36,830 nucleotides of DNA from Planctomycetota bacterium (GTDB taxonomy: Bacteria > Planctomycetota > UBA8108 > UBA1146). The notes under the pieces were generated by a model. It made no database searches. It worked only from the letters and a program-made list of their open reading frames with translations, and was not told the origin of the DNA. Where the stretch lies: positions 71,362 to 108,191 of the forward strand of contig JABHOG010000015.1 in the NCBI GenBank assembly GCA_018694835.1, written 5' to 3'. The translations under genes and the position numbers were made by a program. Numbering within the stretch: position 1 is the first letter of the stretch; each line of letters begins with the position of its first letter. Below, piece after piece: positions 26,698 through 34,462 of the stretch.

Positions 26698-27951
26698 ATG
26701 CAGCGCCGCGTGCATCCCCGAGAAGTCGGGTATTCGAAGTCCCATCGGGGTTGGACCGACGGATTACTCTCCGTGCTGGTGACCCTTTTCATCTTCGCAT
26801 CGACGGCGGGTCCACTCGAGGCACAGAGTACAAACAAGGGTTATAGCGGAGCACTGATCGAACTGGGAGATGCCATCATCTTCCCCGGCGATGATTTCGC
26901 TCTTCTCCCCATCCGGATCACCAGCGACCAGCCCATTGTCGCCTGGCAGATGGGGCTCGAATACGACGAGTTACTGCTCTCTTTCGATGCCGTAATCTTC
27001 ACCGGCACCGAGAGTGAAAACCTCCAAACCACGACCGTCACCAGTCCATCCACGCCACCTTTCAACGGTTTACAAGTGCTTTATGGCGGCAACGATACGC
27101 TCCCTGCGGGAACCGGTGTACTGGCCGCATTCCTACGGATGTCGATCGTCAATCCGGACCTGATTCCAGATCGAGGATCGATCTCCACTTCGGTTGCAGC
27201 AGTATCCACAGAACTCCACCCACTGACTCTCACTGGCCAGAATGGAAGCAACGTCATTCCTTCGACGGTACCGGGAACAGTCACCGCATTTGATTTCCCA
27301 CTCTTCCTGATCGAGAGCCATGTCGGAACGGCCATCGACGAGTCATTATCAATACCGATCCGTGCCTGGACCGAGGGCCCAGCATCCAACTTCGCAATGG
27401 GACTGGAATACGACGAATTGATCGTCTGTGAGTTGACCATCCAGGGCGGCGATTTCGACGACATGACTCAGGGACAGTGGAATCTCGTCGAGCAGATCTC
27501 GACCAACAGCGACAACTTTGTCCTGTCTACCACAGCAGGACCAGTTCCGGCACTCACCGGCGAAACTCTGGGCTACCTGGTGATCGCCAGGCCTCCATCT
27601 GCCCCTGGTGCCTGGGAACTGGACCTGATTGCAGGACAATCCTTCGTCGACAACAATCCAGTCGGCAATCTCATCGGTGGAATGAGCAGTTGGATCAACC
27701 ACTTCTTGCGTGGAGACGCCAATCTGGATGCGGCGATCGACCTCGCCGATGCAGAGAAGATCCTCAACGCTTCTACCATCGGAGCCCCGCTGCCCTGTAG
27801 AGATGCTGCAGACGTCAATGACGATGGAGTCATCGATGTCTCGGACGTGGTCACCATTCTCCAATTCCTGTTCTCGGGATCCCCACCTCCTCCAGCTCCA
27901 TTCCCCGATCCGGGTGAAGACACCACACTCGATTTCCTCGACTGTCTTTAG
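26698..27951 (+). CDS. Secreted cohesin-like/dockerin-like repeat protein
   Basis: A 417-residue exported protein. A long signal peptide (hydrophobic 22-36, likely cleavage after 'LEAQ' at 43) is followed by two related beta-rich units (about 50-198 and 199-335). Both contain the octamer 'MGLEYDEL' (85-92 and 234-241), pointing to an internal duplication; they resemble cohesin-type or cell-adhesion sandwich domains. The C terminus (338-417) is a paired dockerin type I-like calcium repeat: 'RGDANLDAAIDLADA', then 'ADVNDDGVIDVSDVVTIL', a Pro-rich turn and a final Cys. This tail recurs in secreted planctomycete proteins. In the first loop the usual DG is replaced by 'LDAA'. No catalytic domain is visible. 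ATG 26698 has only a weak GGGA upstream. Confidence 0.8.
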   Translation: MQRRVHPREVGYSKSHRGWTDGLLSVLVTLFIFASTAGPLEAQSTNKGYSGALIELGDAIIFPGDDFALLPIRITSDQPIVAWQMGLEYDELLLSFDAVIFTGTESENLQTTTVTSPSTPPFNGLQVLYGGNDTLPAGTGVLAAFLRMSIVNPDLIPDRGSISTSVAAVSTELHPLTLTGQNGSNVIPSTVPGTVTAFDFPLFLIESHVGTAIDESLSIPIRAWTEGPASNFAMGLEYDELIVCELTIQGGDFDDMTQGQWNLVEQISTNSDNFVLSTTAGPVPALTGETLGYLVIARPPSAPGAWELDLIAGQSFVDNNPVGNLIGGMSSWINHFLRGDANLDAAIDLADAEKILNASTIGAPLPCRDAADVNDDGVIDVSDVVTILQFLFSGSPPPPAPFPDPGEDTTLDFLDCL

Positions 27952-27964
27952 TCCGGCTGTTCGG

Positions 27965-27993
27965 TTGATCCCAACTGTTTAGAGATCTATCCT
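27965..27993 (+). promoter_or_regulatory. Candidate promoter for superoxide dismutase gene
   Basis: TTGATC (27965-27970), a 17-base spacer, and TATCCT (27988-27993); each hexamer matches consensus at four of six positions. It lies between the stop of the dockerin-type gene and sodA and would give a leader of about 70 bases. Confidence 0.35.
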
Positions 27994-28036
27994 GACAATC
28001 TCTTGCAGGAGCAAGGCATCCACATTGCGCCTCATG

Positions 28037-28049
28037 TTAATTGAATTAA
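28037..28049. promoter_or_regulatory. AT-rich perfect dyad upstream of sodA (operator candidate)
   Basis: TTAATT, a single G, then AATTAA: a perfect 6-1-6 inverted repeat ending 18 bases before the sodA ATG and just before its AAAGGAG site. It stands out in an otherwise GC-rich region. It does not match the Fur consensus. Regulator binding or an unstructured translation enhancer are both possible. Confidence 0.4.
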
Positions 28050-28067
28050 TTGAAAAAGGAGTCCCAC

Positions 28068-28697
28068 ATGGCTTTCCAGCTTCCGGAATTAAATTTCCCA
28101 CTAGCGGCACTGGAACCTCACATCGATGCCAAGACGATGGAGATTCACCACGGCAAGCATCACGCTGCCTATGTCGGAAATCTCAATGCAGCGCTCGAAG
28201 GTCATGCCCAGTTCGACAACGCATCCATCGAAGAACTTTGCCGTAACATCTCCGAACTGCCTGAATCGATCCGCGGTGCGGTTCGTAACAATGGTGGCGG
28301 ACATTTCAACCACTCCCTCTTCTGGAACTCGATGAGCGCTACTGGTGGAGGTGCGCCGAGCGGTAATCTCGCTGCTGCCATCGATGCCAAGTTTGGTAAC
28401 TTCGAGGCGTTCCGCGACAGTTTCTCGACTGCCGCCAAGACACGCTTCGGCAGCGGTTGGGCCTGGCTCTGCCGCAGTGCCGATGGCAGCGTCAACGTTT
28501 GCTCCACTGGCAACCAGGACAATCCGTTGATGGCGGGCGTGGTCGACTGCACAGGAACCCCGTTGCTGGGTCTCGATGTGTGGGAACACGCCTACTATCT
28601 CAACTACCAGAATCGTCGCCCCGATTACGTGGCCGCATTCTGGAATGTGGTCGACTGGGCCGCGGTGGAAGCCAGATTCGACGCGTCCGACTCCTGA
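28068..28697 (+). CDS. sodA: Superoxide dismutase, manganese type
   Basis: A 209-residue Fe/Mn superoxide dismutase that converts superoxide to peroxide and oxygen. All four metal ligands align with E. coli SodA: His27 ('MEIHHGKHH'), His82 ('[11 protein letters not shown]'), Asp170 and His174 ('[12 protein letters not shown]'). The Gly78 and Gln150 ('STGNQDNPL') pattern is that of manganese rather than iron enzymes. No signal peptide, so cytoplasmic. AAAGGAG six bases upstream sets ATG 28068; an in-frame start at 28050 would overlap this site. An AT-rich dyad and a promoter-like pair lie upstream, suggesting its own transcription unit with the reductase-like gene downstream. Confidence 0.96.
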   Translation: MAFQLPELNFPLAALEPHIDAKTMEIHHGKHHAAYVGNLNAALEGHAQFDNASIEELCRNISELPESIRGAVRNNGGGHFNHSLFWNSMSATGGGAPSGNLAAAIDAKFGNFEAFRDSFSTAAKTRFGSGWAWLCRSADGSVNVCSTGNQDNPLMAGVVDCTGTPLLGLDVWEHAYYLNYQNRRPDYVAAFWNVVDWAAVEARFDASDS

Positions 28698-28743
28698 ATC
28701 TCTGGGGCAGCACTGCTGGTGAGGGCCGACAAGGGGGAGCATG

Positions 28744-29658
28744 ATGGAATGGAATCCTGAAGGATCGACGATTCTCGAAATCGTCCCTCCGACCCTCAAA
28801 AGTGGTCTGGAGGGTCTCCACAAACGACTCGCCAAGGTTCGCCGTTTGATCGAGGGTGGCGACTTCGCTGCCATCAACATTCCAGAAATCCATGACGAGG
28901 ATAGCCGCAACGATCGGGGATCGAGAATCCGTGAATGCTCTCCTCGGATGCAGCCGAGGGAACTGGGGCGGCGGATCCAGGACGAGTTGGGACTTCCCGT
29001 CATCGTCAATCACGTGGTGGCCTTCGAACCGGTAGAACAACTGCTCGAGTGGGCCAAAGAGACGATTCACAGCCACGGAATCAGAAATATCGTACTGGTA
29101 GGTGCGCCCCATGATCGCCGCAGTTGGCCCGGGCCACCGGTGGCCGTCGCCAACCAAGCCCTACAGGAACAGTTCGCTGGAGAAGATCTCCAGATCGGCA
29201 ACATCTGCATCCCCGAGCGGGCGGATAGCCCCATTTCAGAGGCAGTCAGGATGGAAGAAAAGGCCCGAAGGGGCGCTAATTTCTTCTCCACCCAGATCGT
29301 CTTCGATGCGCGGGAGATCTCATCTTTACAGGTCGATCTCGACAGAGAAGCACCCTGCGCCCGTGAGGTACCCCTCCTGGTCAGCCTGTGCCCGGTGAAG
29401 AAGATTCGACAACTCGATTTTCTCCGGTTTCTCGGAGTGCGGGTTCCAGAGAGCCTGGAAGCGTTGCTCTCCACCGTGCCCGAGGCCCAATGCCTGGACC
29501 TGTCGCTGGAGATCCTGGGTGATATCCAGACCCGCCTCATCGACCAGCAACCTGAAAATAGTCCGCCTCTCGGCTGGAACATCGCCCCGGTGGGGCCGAT
29601 CCCGGTGCCAGACATCCAGGCTCTGATGCAACTCCTGCCCGGCTCGGTCCAGTCCTGA
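28744..29658 (+). CDS. Methylenetetrahydrofolate reductase-like protein
   Basis: A protein of about 304 residues with the outline of the MetF/MTHFR TIM barrel. 'ILEIVPP' holds the position of the catalytic Glu. 'GIRNIVLVGAP' matches the strand before the FAD site. 'EEKARRGANFFSTQIVFD' matches the conserved 'K..aGA.f..TQ' segment with its Gln. 'CPVKKIRQLDFLRFLGVRVP' matches the late barrel strand. The usual 'RGD' FAD/substrate motif is replaced by 'VGAPHDRR', and the protein is divergent, so the substrate may not be the folate. ATG codons lie at 28741 and 28744; the AAGGGGG upstream is better spaced for 28744. It begins 46 bases after sodA on the same strand. Confidence 0.72.
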   Translation: MEWNPEGSTILEIVPPTLKSGLEGLHKRLAKVRRLIEGGDFAAINIPEIHDEDSRNDRGSRIRECSPRMQPRELGRRIQDELGLPVIVNHVVAFEPVEQLLEWAKETIHSHGIRNIVLVGAPHDRRSWPGPPVAVANQALQEQFAGEDLQIGNICIPERADSPISEAVRMEEKARRGANFFSTQIVFDAREISSLQVDLDREAPCAREVPLLVSLCPVKKIRQLDFLRFLGVRVPESLEALLSTVPEAQCLDLSLEILGDIQTRLIDQQPENSPPLGWNIAPVGPIPVPDIQALMQLLPGSVQS

Positions 29659-29724
29659 CCCGTCAAGTTCAGCCCTGTGATGGGTCCGCGACACAGTTCC
29701 TCTATAGAATTCGCCCGAGTTTCC

Positions 29725-29752
29725 TTTTCAATCGGTTCTAGTAGCCTAAAAT
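29725..29752 (+). promoter_or_regulatory. Candidate promoter of the nuo operon
   Basis: TTTTCA (29725-29730, four of six), a 16-base spacer, and TAAAAT (29747-29752, five of six). A second AT-rich box, TATAGAAT (29703-29710), has no good -35 partner. Transcription from the first would give a leader of about 75 bases that contains the paired elements described next. Confidence 0.45.
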
Positions 29753-29762
29753 CCCGGAGCAC

Positions 29763-29825
29763 TCTCGGGGTTGGCTGCCTCCGAGATGGGCCGGACTCAC
29801 TTTGTTGGTCGTAGCTGCTCGGAGG
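29763..29825 (+). promoter_or_regulatory. nuoA leader with two mutually exclusive stems, one masking the ribosome-binding site
   Basis: Segment A (29763-29770, TCTCGGGG) can pair with B (29779-29786, CTCCGAGA) over eight pairs including one G-U, with an eight-base loop. B extended one base left (29778-29785, CCTCCGAG) is also a perfect eight-base complement of C (29818-29825, CTCGGAGG), which contains the GGAGG ribosome-binding site of nuoA. A-B and B-C cannot form together. This is the layout of an RNA switch at the level of translation. No ligand-binding core is recognised; regulation is inference. Confidence 0.5.
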
Positions 29826-29832
29826 TCGTTTG

Positions 29833-30249
29833 TTGCAACTTTCTGCCTTCCTGGCCAAGGAATCTTCCTGGCCCTGGACCATCGCGAACACAGTCGATAC
29901 AGACCTGATCTCCTTGCTCACCTTTGCAGCGGTCACTGTCATCGTCGGTGTGGTTCTACTGCTTCTCTCTGAACTGCTTGGCCCGAGAAGAAGGGACCCG
30001 CAGAAGGATAGTGTTTACGAATGCGGAGTACCGCTCCTCGATGACGCACGCGAGCCTTTCACAGTTAAATTTTATCTGGTCGCCATCTTGTTTATCTTGT
30101 TTGACATCGAGACCGTATTCCTGCTCCCCTATGCAGTGGTTTACAAGCAACTGGGGATCGTTGGACTGATCGAGATGGGCGCATTTCTTTTCGTTCTCAC
30201 TGGAGGCTTGATTTATCTCTGGACGAGGGGAGCTCTCGAATGGGACTAG
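29833..30249 (+). CDS. nuoA: NADH-quinone oxidoreductase subunit A
   Basis: A small membrane subunit of complex I with three membrane segments (near residues 25-48, 75-98 and 103-127). The hallmark '[20 protein letters not shown]' lies between TM1 and TM2, followed by '[14 protein letters not shown]'. It helps form the junction between the membrane and peripheral arms near the quinone site. Two adjacent TTG codons (29830 and 29833) can serve as start; GGAGG at 29821-29825 is better spaced (seven bases) for 29833, giving 138 residues. No ATG is available in frame near the N terminus. The gene overlaps nuoB by 10 nt. Confidence 0.95.
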   Translation: MQLSAFLAKESSWPWTIANTVDTDLISLLTFAAVTVIVGVVLLLLSELLGPRRRDPQKDSVYECGVPLLDDAREPFTVKFYLVAILFILFDIETVFLLPYAVVYKQLGIVGLIEMGAFLFVLTGGLIYLWTRGALEWD

Positions 30250-30731
30250 AAAGCTTGATTGGCGGCGAGGGATTTCTCACCACCACAGTCAATAGCATCG
30301 TCAACTGGGGACGTAAAAACGCTTTGTGGCCGATGCCTTTCGGAACGGCGTGTTGTGCCATCGAGATGATGGCCACATTCTCCGGTCGTTATGACATCTC
30401 CCGCTTCGGAGCTGAGGTGGTCCGATTCAGCCCACGCCAGGCTGACCTGCTGATCGTCAGCGGACGAATCTCATTAAAAATGATGCCGGTACTGCAAAAG
30501 ATCTACCGACAGATGCCAGAACCAAAGTGGGTCATCTCGATGGGAGCTTGTGCTTCCTGCGGAGGTGTTTTTGACACGTACACACTGATCCAGGGAGTCG
30601 ACCAGTTCATTCCGGTCGATGTCTACGTGCCTGGCTGCCCCCCACGTCCAGAATCACTGCTCGACGCGTTACTGGAAATTCAAAACCTCGTCGGCGAAGA
30701 GCGATTCGACAGCGGAAAGCATGGCAGCTGA
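30240..30731 (+). CDS. nuoB: NADH-quinone oxidoreductase subunit B
   Basis: A 163-residue peripheral-arm subunit that carries the terminal 4Fe-4S cluster N2 next to the quinone site. The four ligands are visible with the family's exact spacing: Cys38-Cys39 in '[10 protein letters not shown]', Cys104 in 'MGACASCGG', and Cys133 in 'VPGCPPRPE'. It overlaps nuoA by 10 nt and nuoC by 11 nt, in keeping with coupled synthesis of interacting subunits. Confidence 0.97.
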   Translation: MGLESLIGGEGFLTTTVNSIVNWGRKNALWPMPFGTACCAIEMMATFSGRYDISRFGAEVVRFSPRQADLLIVSGRISLKMMPVLQKIYRQMPEPKWVISMGACASCGGVFDTYTLIQGVDQFIPVDVYVPGCPPRPESLLDALLEIQNLVGEERFDSGKHGS

Positions 30732-31341
30732 TATGGTCGATACACTTTCCCCCTATGATTCGCTTCCTGAGCACCTGCGCGCACTGGTGACCGACCAGGT
30801 CGAGCACCAGGGGCAACTGGCGCTTCATTGCCTCAGCGCCGATCAAAGGACGATGCTCGAGCACTTCAGGACTCAGCAAGGCTACGACTTCCTGGTCGAC
30901 ATGACGGCCATCGACCATCTGGGAATGGATCAACCCGAACGCTTCGAAGTGGTTTATGTGCTTCGTAGGCTGGGTGAAAACTCCCAGCTATTCAGACTTC
31001 ATGTCTGGCTCAGCGAAGATTCTCCAGACCTTCCCACGGTGTTCGACTTGTGGGACTCGGCGCGCTGGGGTGAACGAGAAACCCATGACATGTTTGGAAT
31101 CACTTTTGAGGGCAATCCAGACCTGAGGCGCTTCTTGATGCCGGAGGATTATCCCGGCTTCCCCTTGCTCAAGGATTACCCCCTACGTGGAATGGGCGAA
31201 CGCCGACAATTCCCCAGAGTGGTTCCCCGTGGCGACCAGATGGCCGAAGAGGAACCCGAAGATTACCCGACCAGCATCGGTAGAGGGATGCACACACCGG
31301 AATACACCGAGGAGGTCCGCCGTGACTCCAAGCCAAAATAG
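30721..31341 (+). CDS. nuoC: NADH-quinone oxidoreductase subunit C
   Basis: A 206-residue peripheral subunit (30-kDa family). The conserved end region is clear: '[20 protein letters not shown]', '[19 protein letters not shown]', then '[10 protein letters not shown]'. ATG 30721 has GGAAAG just upstream and starts inside the nuoB end. ATG 30733 is the alternative and would remove the overlap. NuoC is separate from NuoD here, not fused as in E. coli. The last 20 bases overlap nuoD. Confidence 0.95.
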   Translation: MAADMVDTLSPYDSLPEHLRALVTDQVEHQGQLALHCLSADQRTMLEHFRTQQGYDFLVDMTAIDHLGMDQPERFEVVYVLRRLGENSQLFRLHVWLSEDSPDLPTVFDLWDSARWGERETHDMFGITFEGNPDLRRFLMPEDYPGFPLLKDYPLRGMGERRQFPRVVPRGDQMAEEEPEDYPTSIGRGMHTPEYTEEVRRDSKPK

Positions 31342-32638
31342 TGGCACCCGGGACACCCCGGTCCCAACCGCCGAGACACTCGAGAAGGAACTGGAGAAGG
31401 GCTGGAAGTCACACCAGGCTGGAGTTCGTCCTTCCCAGGTAACCGAAGTCGTCGAAGATGACGGCAGTGGTCGCTTGGTGATGAACTTTGGCCCCCAGCA
31501 CCCTGCGACTCATGGAACCCTGAGAAGCATCTTCACACTCGAAGGGGAAACCATCGTCAAAGCCGATGTTGAGATCGGCTACCTTCACACCGGATTCGAG
31601 AAACTGGGCGAGAACATGACCTATCAGCAATGGGTCACCGTTTCGGACCGAATGAACTACCTCTCAGCCATCAATAACAATGTCGGCTACTCGGTAGCGG
31701 TGGAACAATTGCTTGGAATAGAAGTCCCGCCCCGCTGTGCTGCTCTTCGCGTCATCATGAGCGAATTGTCGCGTATCGCTGACCACATCCTGTGCGTCGG
31801 ACTCCAGGGTATGGACCTTGGGGCCTTCAGCGTGATGCTTTGGGCCTTTGAAAAACGTGAACTGGTCTACGACATCATCGAAGCGGTTTGCGGTGCCAGG
31901 TTGACCACTTCGTGGACCCGCGTGGGCGGAATCATCCGGGACGTGCCCGAATTCTTCCCCGACCTGGTCTACTCCTTCCTCGATGAGTTCCCACCGCTGC
32001 TCGATGAAATTCATCTGATGCTTCTCAACAACCGCATCTTCGTCGATCGAGTCAAGCAGATTGGTGTTCTCACGGAAGACCAGGCCCGGTCGTGGGGAAT
32101 CACCGGACCTATCGGACGAGCCAGTGGGCTCGACGTAGACGTGCGCCGCGACCAACCTTATCTCGGCTACGACAAGTACGATTTCAAGGTTCCGGTTCAG
32201 ACCGAAGGCGACTCCTTCTCCCGCTACATGCAGCGAATGGAAGAGATTGAGCAATCTCTTGAGATCATTCGCCAGGCGATGGCGACCCTGCCTTCAGGGC
32301 CAGTGGTTCATGACGACTTCAAGACCAGTTTGCCGACCAAGGATGCAGTTCACAACGATATGGAATCGCTGATTCACCACTTCAAACTGGTGATGCTTGG
32401 ACATGGCATCCAGCCGACTGCTGGATCTTCGATCTACAGTGCCACCGAAGCCCCCTGTGGTGAGTTGGGGTTCTTCATCGCATCCGACGGATCCGACACC
32501 GCCTACAGGCTCAGGATTCGTCCACCATCACTCTACAACTATGGATTCTTCCCGCGCCTCGTCGAGGGCGGAATGATTTCCGATGCAGTGGCAGTTCTTT
32601 CCAGTTTTCACATCATCGCCGGCGAACTGGACAGGTAG
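31322..32638 (+). CDS. nuoD: NADH-quinone oxidoreductase subunit D
   Basis: A 438-residue 49-kDa-type subunit that shapes the quinone pocket with NuoB. Signs are '[15 protein letters not shown]', '[14 protein letters not shown]', '[10 protein letters not shown]', '[16 protein letters not shown]', '[13 protein letters not shown]' and the terminal 'IAGELDR'. GTG 31322 is decided by a strong GGAGG at 31311-31315 six bases upstream. The frame stays open far upstream inside nuoC, but that stretch has no family similarity. About 40 extra charged N-terminal residues precede the conserved part. nuoE follows after seven bases. Confidence 0.96.
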   Translation: MTPSQNSGTRDTPVPTAETLEKELEKGWKSHQAGVRPSQVTEVVEDDGSGRLVMNFGPQHPATHGTLRSIFTLEGETIVKADVEIGYLHTGFEKLGENMTYQQWVTVSDRMNYLSAINNNVGYSVAVEQLLGIEVPPRCAALRVIMSELSRIADHILCVGLQGMDLGAFSVMLWAFEKRELVYDIIEAVCGARLTTSWTRVGGIIRDVPEFFPDLVYSFLDEFPPLLDEIHLMLLNNRIFVDRVKQIGVLTEDQARSWGITGPIGRASGLDVDVRRDQPYLGYDKYDFKVPVQTEGDSFSRYMQRMEEIEQSLEIIRQAMATLPSGPVVHDDFKTSLPTKDAVHNDMESLIHHFKLVMLGHGIQPTAGSSIYSATEAPCGELGFFIASDGSDTAYRLRIRPPSLYNYGFFPRLVEGGMISDAVAVLSSFHIIAGELDR

Positions 32639-32645
32639 GATCATC

Positions 32646-33152
32646 TTGGCCAATACAATTTCATTCTGCTCCGAGACGATGAAGCAGTACGAGTGGTTGC
32701 TGACACGCTACCCCACTCGACGGGCTGCATTACTCCCCACTCTGCGTCTTGCAGAGTCCGATTTTGGAGAACTGGGGGTCCCGGAGATGCGCTATGTGGC
32801 GGACCTGATGGAAATCCCTCCAGCGTTCGTTTTTGGAGTCGTGACCTTCTACACGCACTACCGACGAGCGGGCACTGGCAAGTTCCACATACAGGTCTGC
32901 AGCACCCTCTCGTGCGCCCTCCGAGGCTCAGAAGATGTGGTCTCGCGGATCACCGAACGACTCGGAATCAAGCCTGGTGAGACCACTCCCTGTGGCCACT
33001 TCACCCTGTCCAAGGTCGAATGTCTCGGTTCCTGCGACACTGCGCCGATGCTTCAGTGTAATGATGATTACCACGAGGACCTCTCGCTCGAAGATGTAGA
33101 TCAGTTGATCGAACAACTTCGTGCGGAAGCAGAAGGGGGCCAAAACGGATGA
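32646..33152 (+). CDS. nuoE: NADH-quinone oxidoreductase subunit E
   Basis: A 168-residue thioredoxin-like subunit carrying the 2Fe-2S cluster N1a. Ligands are Cys85 and Cys90 ('QVCSTLSCALRG') and Cys126 and Cys130 ('ECLGSCDTAPM'). An N-terminal helical domain ('YPTRRAALLPTL', 'VPEMRYVADLMEIP') precedes it, as usual. TTG 32646 has AGGA five bases upstream; ATG 32679 is the alternative and would cut 11 residues. The stop overlaps nuoF in ATGA. Confidence 0.95.
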   Translation: MANTISFCSETMKQYEWLLTRYPTRRAALLPTLRLAESDFGELGVPEMRYVADLMEIPPAFVFGVVTFYTHYRRAGTGKFHIQVCSTLSCALRGSEDVVSRITERLGIKPGETTPCGHFTLSKVECLGSCDTAPMLQCNDDYHEDLSLEDVDQLIEQLRAEAEGGQNG

Positions 33153-34462
33153 CTTTCCGCAAGATTTTGACCCAGCACATCGCCGAGGACGATTGCCACA
33201 CCCTCAGCTTCTACCAGAGAAATGGCGGCTACAGCCAGGCGCAAAAGTCGCTCAAAGAAGACCAGCCGGACGACCTGATCGAACTGGTCAAAGCGGCCAA
33301 TCTTCGTGGTCGTGGCGGCGCAGGATTCCCAACCGGCGTGAAGTGGAGTTTTGTTCCCAAATCGTCCGACAAGCCGAAATACTTGGTGGTCAATGCGGAC
33401 GAGTCCGAACCGGGAACCTTCAAGGACCGGGTGATCATGGAGAAGAATCCTCACCTGTTACTGGAAGGGATCTTGATCTGCTGCAAGGCAGTCAACATCC
33501 AAACCGCATACATCTACATTCGTGGTGAATTCGTATTTGCGACCCAACGATTGCAACAGGCGATCGATGAGGCCTACGAAGCCGGGATCCTCGGCAATGA
33601 TTGCCTTGGATCGGGCCTCAGCATCGATGTCACGGTCCACCGCGGTGCAGGAGCATACATCTGTGGTGAAGAAACAGGCATGCTGACGTCTCTCGAGGGT
33701 GATCGTGGACAGCCAAAGTTGAAACCACCATTCCCCGCCATCGAGGGAGTCTTTGGTTGCCCCACCGTGGTCAACAATGTCGAGACTCTCGCCAATCTTC
33801 CCTACATCCTGGAGATTGGAGCCGAGGCGTATTGCGCCATCGGACCCGAGAAGTCCCCTGGCCCGAAACTTTTCTGTGTCAGTGGGCACGTCGAAAATCC
33901 AGGTACCTTCGAATTGCCGATGGGCATCCCCTTGAGGAAACTCATCGATGAACACGCTGGAGGTGTCTGGAAGGGTCGAAAATTGAAGGCCGTGATCCCA
34001 GGGGGATCGTCAGCGCATGTCCTCACGGCAGATGAGTGTGACGTGGCGATGGATATCGAGTCCCTCACTGCCGCAGGAACGATGCTCGGATCTGCCGGAA
34101 TCATCGTGATGGATGATTCCACCTGCATGGTCGACGCCCTGGTCAACCTCATGCGCTTTTACCATCATGAATCATGTGGTCAGTGCACCCCTTGCAGAGA
34201 AGGCACCGGCTGGCTTGAAAAAATCGTCCATCGGATCGCACACGGCGATGGCCGGATGGAAGATCTGGACCTGGTCCTGGATGTCTGCGACCGGATGGTC
34301 GGAAAGACCATTTGCGCCCTGGCGGATGCAGCGGCATTCCCAGCCCAATCGTTCGTGACCAAGTTCCAGGACGACTTTGTAGCTGCAATCCAGAACGGGG
34401 GAAGCCCGGCCTGGAAGAAGCGGCACCCATCTGCAGTGGGAGGAACGGCATCTCATGGCTGA
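33149..34462 (+). CDS. nuoF: NADH-quinone oxidoreductase subunit F (NADH-binding)
   Basis: A 437-residue flavoprotein where NADH is oxidised. The FMN/NADH loop 'GRGGAGFPTG' is at 54-63, with 'NADESEPGTFKDR' and 'GAYICGEETGMLTSLEG' following. The 4Fe-4S cluster N3 ligands are Cys343, Cys346 and Cys349 ('ESCGQCTPCREG') and Cys389 ('KTICALAD'). Length is normal. It overlaps nuoE by 4 nt and nuoG by 8 nt. Confidence 0.97.
   Translation: MTFRKILTQHIAEDDCHTLSFYQRNGGYSQAQKSLKEDQPDDLIELVKAANLRGRGGAGFPTGVKWSFVPKSSDKPKYLVVNADESEPGTFKDRVIMEKNPHLLLEGILICCKAVNIQTAYIYIRGEFVFATQRLQQAIDEAYEAGILGNDCLGSGLSIDVTVHRGAGAYICGEETGMLTSLEGDRGQPKLKPPFPAIEGVFGCPTVVNNVETLANLPYILEIGAEAYCAIGPEKSPGPKLFCVSGHVENPGTFELPMGIPLRKLIDEHAGGVWKGRKLKAVIPGGSSAHVLTADECDVAMDIESLTAAGTMLGSAGIIVMDDSTCMVDALVNLMRFYHHESCGQCTPCREGTGWLEKIVHRIAHGDGRMEDLDLVLDVCDRMVGKTICALADAAAFPAQSFVTKFQDDFVAAIQNGGSPAWKKRHPSAVGGTASHG

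Noticed and set aside
28101..29009. A 302-codon open frame on the minus strand opposite sodA and the MTHFR-like gene
   Set aside because: It lies antisense to two well-supported genes, its composition is that of a codon-bias shadow, and it resembles no family.
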